In this document: positions 11,342 through 24,100 of the stretch, one piece after another
How the letters are laid out: every line of letters begins with the position of its first letter
How positions within the stretch are numbered: the first letter of the stretch is position 1
Assembly (NCBI RefSeq): GCF_024139115.2
Contig: NC_085139.1
Location: forward strand, 249,359,236 to 249,423,235
DNA length: 64,000 nucleotides
Source of the DNA: Armigeres subalbatus
Lineage: Eukaryota > Arthropoda > Insecta > Diptera > Culicidae
Reading direction: 5' to 3'
Position numbers and translations under genes: made by a program
The notes under the pieces: model-generated
What the model saw: the letters and a program-made list of their open reading frames with translations, nothing else
Databases searched by the model: none
What the model was told of the DNA's origin: nothing

Positions 11342-12014
11342 CTTCCGAGCCTCTCAACAGGAGGCTTCCGAGCCTCTTAACAGGAGGCTTCCGAGCCTCT
11401 TAACAGGAGGCTTCCGAGCCTCTTAACAGGAGGCTTCCGAGCCTCTTAACAGGAGGCTTCCGAGCCTCTTAACAGGAGGCTTCCGAGCCTCTTAACAGGA
11501 GGCTTCCGAGCCTCTTAACAGGAGGCTTCCGAGCCTCTTAACAGGAGGCTTCCGAGCCTCTTAACAGGAGGCTGCCAAGCCTCTTAACAGGGGGCTTCCA
11601 AGCCTCTTAACAGGAGGCTTCCAAGCCTCTTAACAGGAGGCTTCCAAGCCTCTTAACAGGAGGCTTCCAAGCCTCTTAACAGGAGGCTTCCAAGCCTCTT
11701 AACAGGAGGCTTCCAAGCCTTTTAACAGGAGGCTTCCAAGCCTCTTAACAGGAGGCTTCCAAGCCTCTTAACAGGAGGCTTCCAGGCCTCTTAACAGGAG
11801 GCTTCCGAGCCTCTTAACAGGAGGCTTCCGAGCCTCTTAACAGGAGGCTTCCGAGCCTCTTAACAGGAGGCTTCCGAGCCTCTTAACAGGAGGCTTCCGA
11901 GCCTCTTAACAGGAGGCTTCCGAGCCTCTTAACAGGAGGCTTCCGAGCCTCTTAACAGGAGGCTTCCGAGCCTCTTAACAGGAGGCTTCCGAGCCTCTTA
12001 ACAGGAGGCTTCCG
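11342..12014 (+). repeat. Satellite array A, right block
   Basis: This continues the 23-bp array after the hAT insertion, with about 29 monomers. The first block (to about 11570) is the CCGAGCC variant, matching the block left of the insertion. It is followed by CCAAGCC monomers and a second CCGAGCC block from about 11805. The array ends abruptly at 12014, where retrotransposon sequence begins in mid-monomer. Confidence 0.97.
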
Positions 12015-13110
12015 ACATGGTGATCGAGGGATCGCTCTTCCCTCATCGACCGGTTCACAGAAAATCAAACCGACCACATCTGCATAAGCCGAAAATGGAA
12101 ACGAAGCCTTCTTGATGTACGGAATAAACGTTGTGCCGATATCGCGTCTGATCATCACCTCCTCATCGGCGAAATACGCATTGCGCGGATTCGTCGGCAG
12201 AAGGAAAGAGTTGGACGACGATTCAACACACGCCGACTGGAAGAAGTCACGGTGAAACGGTCTTTCCAAAGTCTTAGCCCGTCAACGATACCCAGTTCTT
12301 CAGAAGAAAGTAAAACGCTCATGTCGACGAAACAAGAGAGCGTGGGCAGACTCTCTGGCCGATGAAGGAGAGAGAGACGCCACAACCGGGGACATTCGCC
12401 TCCTCTACGATATCTCACGACGTTTAAGCTGGGCGAAGATGAATGCAACGATGCCTGTGAAAGACACGAATGATCAGTTATTGATCGACCCAACTGACCA
12501 GCTGAAACGCTGGTTCGAGCACTTCGAACAACTTTTTCAAGTGCCAGCCAGGCCATCACCACCTCGGCATGATCTGCATAGTATCCGACGTATAACACAC
12601 GTCAATACCGAAGCTTCATAATAAGTGAGCGCACCAAAATACGAATTTTCAACTCTAACGTTAAATATGTGCTATTATACGCCAGCGAAACATGGTGTGT
12701 ATCAGTGGAGAACACCCAACGGCTGCAGGTGTTCATTAACAGATGCCTGCGGTATATAATTCGGGTCTGATGGCCTCACAACTGAATCTCAAACAACGAG
12801 CTCCGTCGTCGTTGTCACCAGAGGCCGATAGCAACAGAAATTCGGGATCGGAAGTGGGGCTGGGTCGGCCACACTCTACGTAGAGGCGGAAATGAAATCT
12901 GTAAACAAGCATTAGACTGGAACCCAGTGGGTCATCGCAGCAGAGGCAGACCCAGAGGCTCATTGCGACGAAGCCTCAATAAAGAAATAAAAGAAGTCGA
13001 CCGAAATCTAACCTGGCAACAGGTTAAAGCGATAGCCGGGCAACGCTCAGGATGGAGATCTTTTAAGTCGGTTCTTTGCACCACCGGAGGTGTACAGGAT
13101 CCATAAGTAA
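12015..13110 (+). pseudogene. RTE-type LINE remnant, RT domain deleted
   Basis: The left part translates, with frame changes, to the end of an apurinic endonuclease (ISRKWKRSLLDVRNKR then ADIASDHHLLIGEI, containing the SDHH motif). A linker follows (LYDISRRLSWAKMN, VKDTNDQLLIDPTDQLKRWF). Around 12622 it jumps to the C-terminal region seen in many RTE-clade elements (LYASETW, QVFINRCLRYI, RKWGWVGHTLRRGGN, QALDWNPVGHRSRGRPRGS). The reverse transcriptase between them is missing, so this is an internally deleted dead copy. The tail runs into short CATAAGTAAGTAAG repeats, as RTE 3' ends often do. The clade is named from memory of the motifs. Confidence 0.8.
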
Positions 13111-13995
13111 GTAAGAAAGTAAATCTACGATGTTAAAAATAGTTGAAGTATGATTGTGGTTCCCCAGGGGATCTGTTTATAATAGATAAATGACGTCTAA
13201 AGGATTTATTCAACTCAAAAGTATGGCGCGGGTTGATCAATACAAATTTTCGAGATCTAATCACACGAATTGCTTGAAGTACCGCTGGAATTCTGAGAAG
13301 ACTGTGATATGTCTATATCGGCGAAATAATGTCCTATTGAGCTATATCAATTCAAAAGTACGGTCAAGACCCCGTAGAACGATTTGTTGATCATGCAGAC
13401 CTTCAAGATCTGCGCTTAAGAAAGGTTTTGAGAAATTATACTAGAAATACTGTGACATGTTATTGATAGTGAAGTAATGATCTTTGAAGCTATTTCAATC
13501 CAAAAGTGTAGTCAAGACCACGAAGAACGCTTTATTGATCATACAGATCTTCAATATTGGAGCTGAAAAATAGTTTGCAATTCAATTGATTTTCTGGGAA
13601 TAAAGCAAACGAACTTATTAGAGACACTTCAAATCTGGGAATAATGTGGCATGCTTATAATAACAAAGAGATGTCTCATGGAGCCATTCGAACTCCAAAG
13701 TAAGACCGAAACCAAAATCACTTTGTTGGCCAAAAATGCCTTCAAGACACGAACCTAAAAAAACTAACAGTGGGTAATGTCTGTGACATAACCGCGAAGC
13801 GGACGTAGGACTTGGCTTGATCATGCATGTAAAAATAAATATTTTGCTCAGCATTATTACACGTTTCGTTACCAATCTAGAGAAAAAATATCAAAATGGA
13901 AGGCTATCAATCGATTTTTTATCTAATGTTGATTTTTTTTGTCATTGATGAAAGTATGTAAAAAGATAATTCTTTGATTTCTAGAGACGCAATAT
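13111..13995. other. Unannotated intron-like sequence with internal similarity
   Basis: Several sentences of sequence recur loosely here: CAATTCAAAAGT or ATCCAAAAGTGTAGTCAAGACC, followed by a direct tail containing TTGATCATGCAGA or TTGATCATACAGATCTTCAA, at about 13345-13405, 13490-13555 and 13690-13745. This suggests a worn tandem repeat of about 150 bp. No coding potential was supported. Confidence 0.35.
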
Positions 13996-13999
13996 CATC

Positions 14000-14540
14000 A
14001 TCCCTGTCCGGGCTGACAATAGTCATTCTCGTCGTATGAAGAAAGCGAAAAAAATATAGTCTTCGTCATAACATTGCCCGACGGGACACCTACTCGGTTT
14101 CTGCATGCCGCATGCCTACCACGAAGATAGTCGTGAAGCCAAAAGTAAAAAGACGATTTCCGTCGTCACTTCTTCATATAATCGATTGCACGTCATTCTA
14201 GACGGAGTAGTTAAAAACATAATGACGTCTAGAATAAAGAAATAGTACGAATTTTGGTAACATAAATGTTTCGATAGCATTTATAACATCTTCATACGTT
14301 ACTTCAAATTCATTTTCACAAAGAAATAATAAAAGTCTTCGCAGGGCAGCTGCCGCTTGAAGAATAATTGTATGAAGTCTTCGTTCTTCGCTGTCGTCAT
14401 GACGATTTGGTTGCACGACGAAAGCTAACGTTGTGCGCGTCCTTGATGATGCGTCGAGTAGCAATGAAGACAATAAATCTCGTCGCTACTGCGGTTTTTC
14501 TTGCTGCGACGATGACTATTGTCAGGCCTGTCCCTGTCGC
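14000..14540. mobile_element. Foldback/MITE-like element with CTGACAATAGTCAT ends
   Basis: CTGACAATAGTCAT near 14012 is mirrored by ATGACTATTGTCAG near 14511, with partly matching outer sequence (CTGTCC on both sides). The interior has further inverted segments, such as GACGTCATTCTAGACG-like sequence near 14195 against GACGTCTAGAAT near 14225. There is no transposase. The exact termini and target duplication could not be fixed by eye. Confidence 0.5.
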
Positions 14541-14624
14541 TGGATGTTGGTGCTCTACCGACCGCTCAAGATAAAATTTGAGCAGGAACTAAACTCGCGT
14601 GAGCCATGATTTTATCATTATATC

Positions 14625-15000
14625 AGAACTCTAGCCGAAGCTCCGCCCTTTGATGAATAAGACCATAAGACATCGTTTGCTCACTGCTAGTCGTGGGTAA
14701 TTAAAGTGACAAAACATTTCAAAATTATTATTTTCTAAATAATAACTAATGAATAAAAGAATTCACTATCAAAATAATTATATATGGGACTTTCGAAGTA
14801 TTTTTAATTGCCATAATTGCCAGAAAAAGATGAACTATAGCATAGGAAATCCGCCGAAGCTCCGCCTTCTCGATGAATAATACCATTGTAAATCAGCTGA
14901 TGGCTACACATTTACATTGATCAATAAAGCGAATGATTTCTTCATTATAGCATTGCAACTTAAGCCGATGTTCCACCTTTTTGATGAATACATCGCAAAA
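14625..15000 (+). repeat. Three diverged direct repeats (GCCGAAGCTCCGCC motif)
   Basis: AGCCGAAGCTCCGCCCTTTG followed by GATGAATAAGACCAT occurs near 14633, with diverged copies near 14852 (GATGAATAATACCAT) and 14963 (GATGAATACATCGC). Spacing is 219 then 111 bp. Function is unknown; it may be a worn tandem duplication inside an element. Confidence 0.45.
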
Positions 15001-15918
15001 CATTTGTTGGTTCTACCTTTACGTTGACCAACCAAGCAAGAATCCCCATATATTGGGCAACAGACAGCACATTCACACCATCTTGAGTTACCAAAGATGA
15101 CTAACGCCTAAAAATGATTGCCAGGGGTGCGATAATTGCAAATATTACACTAATTTTACTATTTTTGAAAATTTTAATTACATTTTTCAACATTTCATTT
15201 TTAAACTAAGATTCCAAAATGGGATCATGTGATGATTTCTAGCACATTATTCCGACATGTTATGTTGCCCATTGAATTATACGTTTAAGCACCCTTCGCA
15301 ATGTCTCTTCACTACATTGCTTGTCTTTACTGATACCGCGACGCTACTGCGTTAACTCTTCAAATTAGCTAGAGTGGTAATAGTGGTAATAGAGTATACT
15401 TGCTGAAATACAAAATCACGTTAACCAAGAATATTCAAAAGCTTTATACCAACGTTTGAAAGTTACACAAAATTCAGTAGCTATTTACCTATTTACATCA
15501 ACAAATAAATCAAATTTTAAATTGAAATATTTAGACTCAAAACAGTGACAATTTTTGGAATTCTAATGGAGAAATTTCAAAAAATTTCGTTGAAATCTTA
15601 GAATAAGAAACGCATTTTCTTTTGTCGTGAGCGAGGAGGACAGAATTTTGTAACAATTCATCGCCATGAACGCGAATTAATAAAATTGTCACGCAAACGC
15701 TCTCTAATTAGTTGATTGTACTACATTTTCAAAATGATTCTATTGCGAAAAACTCTTTAGTAAGTATATTAGTGGTTCTGATAAGATCCATTCACAATAT
15801 TAGATGTAAATTTCCTCTTGAGCGGTTCAACTGGGAGTTTATGATTGTTTAAAACATTATGAATCGATGTCTGCAGGAATACCAAACGCTTAACCGCTGC
15901 TGCCATCGGCCGAGAAAA
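15001..15918. other. Intron-like AT-rich sequence
   Basis: No open frame, RNA gene or inverted-repeat element could be supported here. Base composition resembles the other intronic stretches. Confidence 0.3.
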
Positions 15919-16473
15919 CTTGATCAGTAGTGTTGTCGTGACGATTCTGTCGTGTGACGATTCTGCCTTGCTCTTAAAAAGGCTTTAGGTTTGCGAATGC
16001 GTGGCTGACACGATGATGCAACCGTTCAAAAATTCCGACGATGCGATGCTGTTATTGCTTTGCCTGTTTCGGTCAGATTGAGAGGAAAAATTCGCGCTGT
16101 GCTATTTTATGCCTTCTTAGCAGACCTAGCGTGAGCTCATTCGTTGACGTCTGCACCAATCAGAACGTGGTAATGGAATGATGCAAGAATGATGCGGTAC
16201 CCATATTTATAGGTTTTCGTGAATTCAATGCTTTGCTTTGAAAACAGTTTTAGGCCTTATTGAAACAAGTTTTCGGATATTATCAAGCATTAATATGAAA
16301 GGCATACTTGAAAGCTGTCGATCGAGGGGTTAACTGCAGAAATCTGTTCACTAGGGTAAAAGCTGTTACCGTTTGAAATCTTTCAACACAGCGTAACGCG
16401 GCCGATTTAGAAATTTTGAAATGACACCCGGTATAGTAAAGAGAGACGTAAGTCCTACGTCAAAATATTTGGT
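15919..16473 (+). repeat. Long direct repeat, copy 1
   Basis: This starts around CTTGATCAGTAGTGTTGTC and ends at GACGTAAGTCCTACGTC. It is clearly homologous, with substitutions and indels, to 16681-17307. It contains a TATA-like CATATTTATAGG at about 16201 and ends in the short palindrome-like GACGTAAGTCCTACGTC. It may be part of a mobile element such as an LTR or foldback element, but no terminal TG/CA pair or target duplication was found. Confidence 0.75.
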
Positions 16474-16680
16474 AGGCGTACTAGCGAAAACCATCCATCA
16501 TAACCGGTACCATATAGTTTTCCATGAAAAGTTCCTAATTTTGAGAAAACCCGAGTTAGATGTCTTTCGCCATATAAATTTCTGGAGGTTAACTCATGCT
16601 GGCTATTTGCGCATATACGATAGCGCCTGGCTGTGGAAGTGGCGGGTAGAAAATCAGCCACTGCCAATAATTCATTCATA

Positions 16681-17307
16681 TCTTGATCAGTGTTGTCATT
16701 GACAGTCTATGGTCACACCGCCGAGCCGCGCTTACTGTTGACTTCTCCTTTGTGCGGCCTCGACAATGCCGGACCGAAAATGCCGATGATGCTGACGATT
16801 CTGCCTTGCTCTTGAGAAAGCTTAAGTTTGCGATTGCGTGGCTGAGACGATGGAGCAACACTTCAAAAGTTCTGGCGATGCTGTGGTTGCTTTGCCTGTT
16901 CTTGTCAGATCTCAGGGTCAGATTGAGAGGAAAAAAATCGTGCTGCGCTTTTTTATGCCTTCCTGACCTAGCGAGAGCTCATTCGCTGACGTCTGCACCA
17001 ATCAGAGCGTGGCAATGGAATGATGCAAGAATGATGCGGTACTCATATTTATAGGTTCTCGTGAATTCAATATTTTGCTTTGAAAACAGTTTTGGGCCTA
17101 TTGAAACAAGTTTTCGGATATTATCAAGCATGAATATGAAAGGCATACTTGAAAGCAGTTGATTGAGTGGTCAACTGCAGAAAACTGTTCAATAGGGCAA
17201 AAGCTATTAACGTTTGAAATCTTTCAACACAGCGTAACGCGGTCGATTTAAAAAATTTGAAATGACACCCGGTATAGTAAAGAGAGACGTAAGTCCTACG
17301 TCAAAAA
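16681..17307 (+). repeat. Long direct repeat, copy 2
   Basis: Second copy of the 15919-16473 sequence, beginning about 762 bp downstream. It keeps the same TATA-like CATATTTATAGG near 17045 and the same GACGTAAGTCCTACGTC end near 17287. It carries an extra segment of about 75 bp near its start. Sequence differences are spread throughout, so the duplication is not recent. Confidence 0.75.
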
Positions 17308-18003
17308 GCTTGAAGTACCATTGATGTTCCGGAGAACCTTTCGCATGTTCAGAATAGCGGAATTGTGTTTTGCGGAGCTCACTCCACCCCACTCAAAACT
17401 AAATAAATTAAGATCTGAGCTCAAGAATAGTTTAGATACTGTCGATATCCTGAAAAACTCAAAGGTGCAGCCCAATCGGGTTGTACGCAAAGGTGACGTA
17501 GGACTACGTAGCTATTCGAAATTGATGGTATATGCCATGATTATTTGTGTCTTTTTATTAACATTGAGCAAACTGCTCGGAGGACAACTGAATCAAGAAG
17601 TCGAATAGTTGCTCCCAGTTAGATAGACTTTGAGTCTCCAACCGTGGAATTAACATGACTCATCGGCCTCATCGCTGCTGAAGCCACTCGACTGGTTTTC
17701 ATTGGAGGACATCATAACCCTAGAGAACACCATCCTTAAAAATGTCCGGAATAAAGGAAAAAAATTATTAAAATCGAAAGTAGCGTCAAACCAAATCCAA
17801 ATATATTTATTTGAAACGTTTGGTTTTCGCCCGTAATGTAAGCGTACGTGGCAAAGTGAGGAGAACTTCAAGAATTAATTTCAGACAGTCCTCGATGATT
17901 TCTCGCAAAGCCTCCACCATTTGGAATAATTTTTACAGCATTGCCACTACTACCCATGACTTCGTACTTCTGTGTCCGCTCCGCTGCATCAAATTTTGTC
18001 GAA

Positions 18004-18240
18004 CCGCTCTTTGCGAAATCCCGACCAAAATGGCTCGAGCGTGCCGGAAAGCAGCTTTCTTGTATTCTATAAATTAAGCCGTTAGCCCACTCCTTTGTGA
18101 TCTGATGTGGGTGTAAATATAATGTGCACACATAACGATTGATGAAGGGCGCGGCTAATGAAAATACTTAATTGAATATAAGAAAGCTGCTTTCCGGCGC
18201 GTGCGAGCCATTTTGATCGGGATTCCGTCGACAACGGACC
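18004..18240. repeat. Imperfect inverted repeat, about 60-bp arms
   Basis: The left arm (about 18004-18066) includes CCAAAATGGCTCGAGCG and CCGGAAAGCAGCTTTCTTG. The right arm (about 18174-18240) carries the reverse complement with several changes (AAGAAAGCTGCTTTCCGGCG). Spacer is about 110 bp. This could be the end of a foldback element. The ATGGCTCG motif looks like a histone H3 start but the following codons do not. Confidence 0.6.
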
Positions 18241-21155
18241 GTTCGGAGAATGACAAATTCTAAGAATCCTATGAAATTTTCTCGCAAGAAACGTATTGTT
18301 GTGAAGAATAACAACAGAAATTTGACTTAAGACGAAGTTTCTTCATACAACAAAACATTATCTCTTGGCATCTGTCTGTCCGAGCGACCTTCGCCGATGG
18401 GTGGTTGCTGTAGATAGTTTCCACTGAGGTGGCGTCTTCATCGATTTTATACAAAAGTCACCATTTTATACAAAAGAAGGTGGATCCGACTATCCGAAAT
18501 AAACTTTCTATACATAAAGTGCAAAACTCAATCGTAAATAGCGAATTTGATAGCGCGTCGGAGGGAAATGATGCAGTAAATTTGAATGGATGGGATCACT
18601 AACTAATGGATAATGTTACCAGCGCCTCCGTGATGCTGTGTTCGCTCCGCTGCGATCGCTTTGATGCGTCCGCTCTGCGTGAAATCTTGTTCAAACTGAG
18701 TATTAGATCCAAACCCGCAAGTGATTGATTTTTAATGTCTGTGCTAGTGATGCATGTACGTGATTGGTTAGTTTACCTATTTCTAAACTTTTTATCAATT
18801 ATCGATGATAAATAGTTAAAAAAATAGTATTTTCATATGAATACAAAGAAGCGTTGACTCATCCTAGATCGAATGGTCCAAAAAAATTGAAAATCCATTG
18901 AGAAATGGCTGAGATATTGAAGTTTAAAGTCTATCATGTTTTAGTGACGGTCTCCGATTTTCGCAATCGTAAAGTGTACCCCAATATAGCAAAGACAAAC
19001 GTAGTCCTACGGCGAAAAATAATAAAGGTGCTGAAGTCTAATTTGTTCGCCACATTTTGGGAGATCATGAATCTCATTGTTCTTGCCGGTTCACACTGCA
19101 GCGCTTTTTGATTTATTGTTTCCATTTTTTATATTTGTTAGATGAATAAAAAAATATTGGTTCTTTGGAAAAGTTGACCTTAATTAAGTCTAATAATCGA
19201 TAAAATGGGAGTCTCCAGAAAACAGGAAGAAAAGTCTTTAGTTTGTTCTAGTATTAAATTTGCATCATTTTCCAGATCATGCGAGATATGGATGAAGAAA
19301 ACGAAATAGGCTGATGTTGGAAATTTAAAGCCCTTATAGTTTTTTGTTCTGACAAGCTATGCTCTCTCATGCAATTTGTATTTTACTGAATGATTACCAA
19401 TATTCTAGAAAATTTGATCCAAAAAGATTTGTTGTGAATTTATATGTCCAGAAAAGTCATAAAAAATCATGGATCGTATCGGATTTCATCCAACCTTTGG
19501 AACTTAACTCTCCAACTGTTTACAGCACAAGTTGTTGAAGCAATCGGTGCAACACTAATCATGATTCATTTCCTCAACCTCCAGACAGACACTGGCCTTT
19601 TCTAGAACTCACAACCGAAGGCGAACTCCGCATCTCCCAGCGACAAAAGTGCATTTCCATTTAAGTGCAAATATTGAAGGAAACGTCGCATTTGACGCCG
19701 CTCTGCAGCACCCATTAGGCTGCAGTGCGCTTTCATTCCCGCCTTTCCAATTAAGTCGTCGCCATCGTCATCGCCAATAAACGATGGCTGACTGACTGCT
19801 GGCTGGTGTGGGAAAAATCTAACCCATTGGCGGCAGTTATTAGCGTGAATCACGGTGAAGATATTCCTAAGTTCTGTGTGCTCCTATAGGGCCGTCGTCG
19901 ACATCTTCCATGCACAGCAAAACAGTGCGGCATGGTGCAGGGGTTTTAATGGATCAACGGACTATTGCGCGCCAATAAAAGTCGCAATAAATGTCGTGAT
20001 CACTTGTCGCGCGGTCTACGCCAATAGATGTCTTTGAAGACGTTCGTTGATTGGGCCACGAGGCGACGCGAAAGGGGAGAACATTATTATTATTAATTTA
20101 CCATATCTGATTCCATTCGTCCAACAATTAACTCAATTCGATGCAGCTCGCTTCAAATCCATCACGGTAATTGTATCCAATGGGTCCGAACTGCATTTCT
20201 AAGTTGATTACCGCCGCCATTCCGCTAATCTATGCGATCATTAATTCTCACGACGACGCCGGACAGCTATGGTGCTGAAGAAAATCCATATGGATTAGTT
20301 ATTGGGAGCGGAATCGACCGACAAGTGCTAACTATTAAGAAACTATTGGTGAAATCTAGGAAGCTGCTGGTGGAACAATGATAATGAGGAACTGATATAT
20401 CGCATTTTAGTGTCGATGGGAGACAGCCCCCTGGGTCTGTCTCCTGCAAATGATTAATGGACGGGAAAAGTTTATGGTGCTGAACGAAATCGATTTTTCA
20501 CCGACTGAAGAGGATAATTGTAGAACGAACTGATTGAGAATGCGCGCATTTGCGATCGGCGGTACTTATAGTCAGGGTTGTTTAGTGGCATTCCAATTCG
20601 ATTGTAAATTGCGAACGATTAAAAACAGGACACCCGATGTTTCCGAGCCTCATCAGTCACATTCCGTTTAAAATATAGTGTGACTGTTTACTGATGTCAA
20701 TTTCATAGTTTTTTTTATGGAAAATTTTCAATGCTTTATGGAAATTTTATTCAGTTGTCTTCATCGGACGCTAAGGAAAACGTGAAATAGTTCCAGCTTT
20801 TCTACAGATCTCAGAAGACATTTTTGGATGTTTCATGGGTACAGTGATAAATAATATTGTCCAAACCCGAGGACTCCGAGGGAAGCAGTGTAATCGGGAT
20901 GCACTTTTTTTTATCTCGGCCCAGCTTTGCGGTAGCATAACTTTCAGTGGCAATCTTGACGTTTAAGATCGGTTCATATCCTACCCTCTGAAGGTGGCCA
21001 GCGTACTTGGGAAAAACTTTGCGTCCTCGGTTTCGGTAAGTGACCAATGCCGCTGGATGAATTGCGGACCCTCCGTAGACTGCGTGGACCATGGAACGAG
21101 CTGAATGAAGATGACTTTTGTGCACTGCATAAGCCTAAGTCTGAGAAAAAAAATA
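18241..21155. other. Intron-like sequence without supported genes
   Basis: There are scattered short frames only. A 104-codon - strand frame at 20811-21125 has a protein-like composition but no family I recognise and no splice context. CTCCGCTGC-containing motifs at 17975 and 18640 are similar to each other, so parts may be repeat-derived. Confidence 0.3.
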
Positions 21156-21159
21156 ATAA

Positions 21160-24100
21160 ATGGATTAGATTTGGATTGGATTTGAATTAGATTTGATAGA
21201 ACTTCTATTGGTTTGGTTTTGTATTGAATTTGGATTCGATTTGAATTGATTTTGGTTGGACTTGGATTTGAATTGATTTTGGTTTGGATTTGGATTGATT
21301 TGGTTTGGATTTGGATTAGATTTGGATTGGATTTGGATTGCATTTTGGTTTGGATTTGGATTGGATTGGATTTGGATTGCATTTGGATTGGAATTGAATT
21401 GGATTTGAATTTGGATTACATTTGGATTGGATTTGGATTTGGATTGGATTTGGATTGGATTTGGAATGGATTTGGATTGGATTTGGATTGGATTTGGATT
21501 GGATTTGGATTAGATTTGGATTGGATTTGAATTAGATTTGATAGAACTTCTATTGGATTGGATTTGGATTGAATTTGAATTCGATTTGAATTGATTTTGG
21601 TTGGATTTGGATTGGATTTGAATTGATTTTGGTTTGGATTTGGATTTGGATTGATTTGGTTTGGATTTGGATTAGATTTGGATTGGATTTGGATTGCATT
21701 TTGGTTTGGATTTGGATTGGATTGGATTTGGATTGCATTTGGATTGGAATTGAATTGGATTTGAATTTGGATTGGATTTGGATTGGATTTGGATTGGATT
21801 TGGATTGGATTTGGATTGGATTTGGATTGGATTTGGATTGGATTTGGATTGGATTTGGATTGGATTTGGATTGGATTTGGATTAGATTTGGATTGAATTT
21901 GGATTAGATTTGGATTGGATTTGAATTCGATTTGATAGAACTTCTAATGGATTGGATTTGGATTGAATTTGAATTCGATTTGAATTGATTTTGGTTGGAT
22001 TTGGATTTGGATTGGATTTGAATTGATTTTGGTTTAGATTTGGATTTGGATTGATTTGGTTTGGATTTGGATTAGATTTGAATTGGATTTGGATTGCATT
22101 TTGGTTTGGATTTGGATTGGATTTGGATTAGATTTAGATTGGATTTGGATTGGATTTGGATTGCATTTGGATTGGAATTGAATTGGATTTGAATTTGGAT
22201 TGATTTGGTTTGGATTTGGATTGGATTTGGATTGGATTTGGATTGGATTTGGATTGGATTTGGATTGGATTTGGATTGGATTTGGATTGGATTTGGATTG
22301 GATTTGAATTAGATTTGATAGAACTTCTATTGGATTGGATTTGGATTGAATTTGGATTCGATTTGAATTGATTTTGGTTTGGATTTGGATTTGAATTGGA
22401 TTTGGATTGAATTTTGGTTTGGATTGGATTGGATTTTGATTGGATTTAGATTGAATTTGGATTGGATTTGGATTGAATTTTGGTTTGGATTTGGATTTGG
22501 ATTCGATTTGGTTTGGATTTGGATTGGATTTGGATTGAATTTTGGTTTGGATTGGATTGGATTTGGATTGGATTTGGATTAGGTTTAGATTGAATTAGGA
22601 TTGGATTTGGATTGGATTTGGATTAGATTTGGATTGATTTGGATTAGATTTGGATTGGATTTGAATTAGATTTGATAGAACTTCTATTGGATTGGATTTG
22701 GATTGAATTTGGATTCGATTTTGGTTTGGATTTGGATTTGAATTGGATTTGGATTGGATTTGGATTGAATTTTGGTTTGGATTGGATTTGGATTGGATTT
22801 GGATTAGATTTAGATTGGATTTGGATTGGATTTGGATTGGATTTGGATTGGATTTGGATTGGATTTGGATTGGATTTGGATTGGATTTGGATTGGATTTG
22901 GATTGGATTTGGATTGGATTTGGATTGGATTTGGATTGGATTTGGATTGCAATTGGATTGGATTTGGATTGCATTTGGATTGGAATTGAATTAGATTTGA
23001 ATTTGGATTGGATTTGGATTCGATTTGAATTGATTTTGGTTTGGATTTGGATTTGAATTGGATTTGGATTGGATTTGGATTGAATTTTGGTTTGGATTGG
23101 ATTGGATTTGGATTAGATTTGGATTAGATTTAGATTGGATTTGGATTAGATTTGGATTGAATTTGGATTAGATTTGGATTGGATTTGAATTAGATTTGAT
23201 AGAACTTCTATTGGATTGGATTTGGATTGAATTTGGATTCGATTTGAATTGATTTTGGTTTGGATTTGGATTTGAATTGGATTTGGATTGAATTTTGGTT
23301 TGGATTGGATTGGATTTTGATTGGATTTAGATTGAATTTGGATTGGATTTGGATTGAATTTGGATTGGTTTGGATTGGTTTGGATTGGTTTGGATTGGTT
23401 TGGATTGGTTTGGATTGGATTTGGATTGGTTTGGATTGGTTTGGTTGGTTGGATTGGTTTGGATTGGTTTGGTTGGTTGGATTGGTTTGGATTGGTTTGG
23501 ATTGGTTTGGATTGGTTTGGATTGGTTTGGATTGGTTTGGATTGGTTTGGATTGGTTTGGATTGGTTTGGATTGGTTTGGATTGGTTTGGATTGGTTTGG
23601 ATTGGTTTGGATTGGGTTTGGATTGGTTGGATTGGTTTGGATTGGTTTGGATTGGTTTGGATTGGTTTGGATTGGTTTGGATTGGTTTGGTTGGTTTGGA
23701 TTGGTTTGGATTGGTTTGGATTGGTTTGGATTGGTTTGGATTGGTTTGGATTGGTTTGGTTGGTTTGGATTGGTTTGGATTGGTTTGGATTGGTTTGGAT
23801 TGGTTTGGATTGGTTTGGATTGGTTTGGATTGGTTTGGATTGGTTTGGATTGGTTTGGATTGGTTTGGATTGGTTTGGATTGGTTGGATTGGTTTGGATT
23901 GGATGTGGATTGGTTTGGATTGGTTTGGATTGGTTTGGATTGGTTTGGATTGGTTTGGATTGGAATTGGATTGGTTTGGTTTGGTTTGGTTTGGATTGAT
24001 TTGGTTTGGTTTGGATTGGTTTGGATTGGTTTGGATTGGTTTTTGGTTTGGATTGGATTGGTTTGGATTGGTTTGGATTAGATTTGGATTGGTTTGGATT

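Noticed and set aside
18030..18060. ATGGCTCG start resembling histone H3
   Set aside because: Following codons do not match any histone and the sequence is one arm of an inverted repeat.
20811..21125. A 104-codon - strand frame with protein-like composition
   Set aside because: No family recognised, no splice or start support, and it ends where array D begins; left unannotated as a gene.
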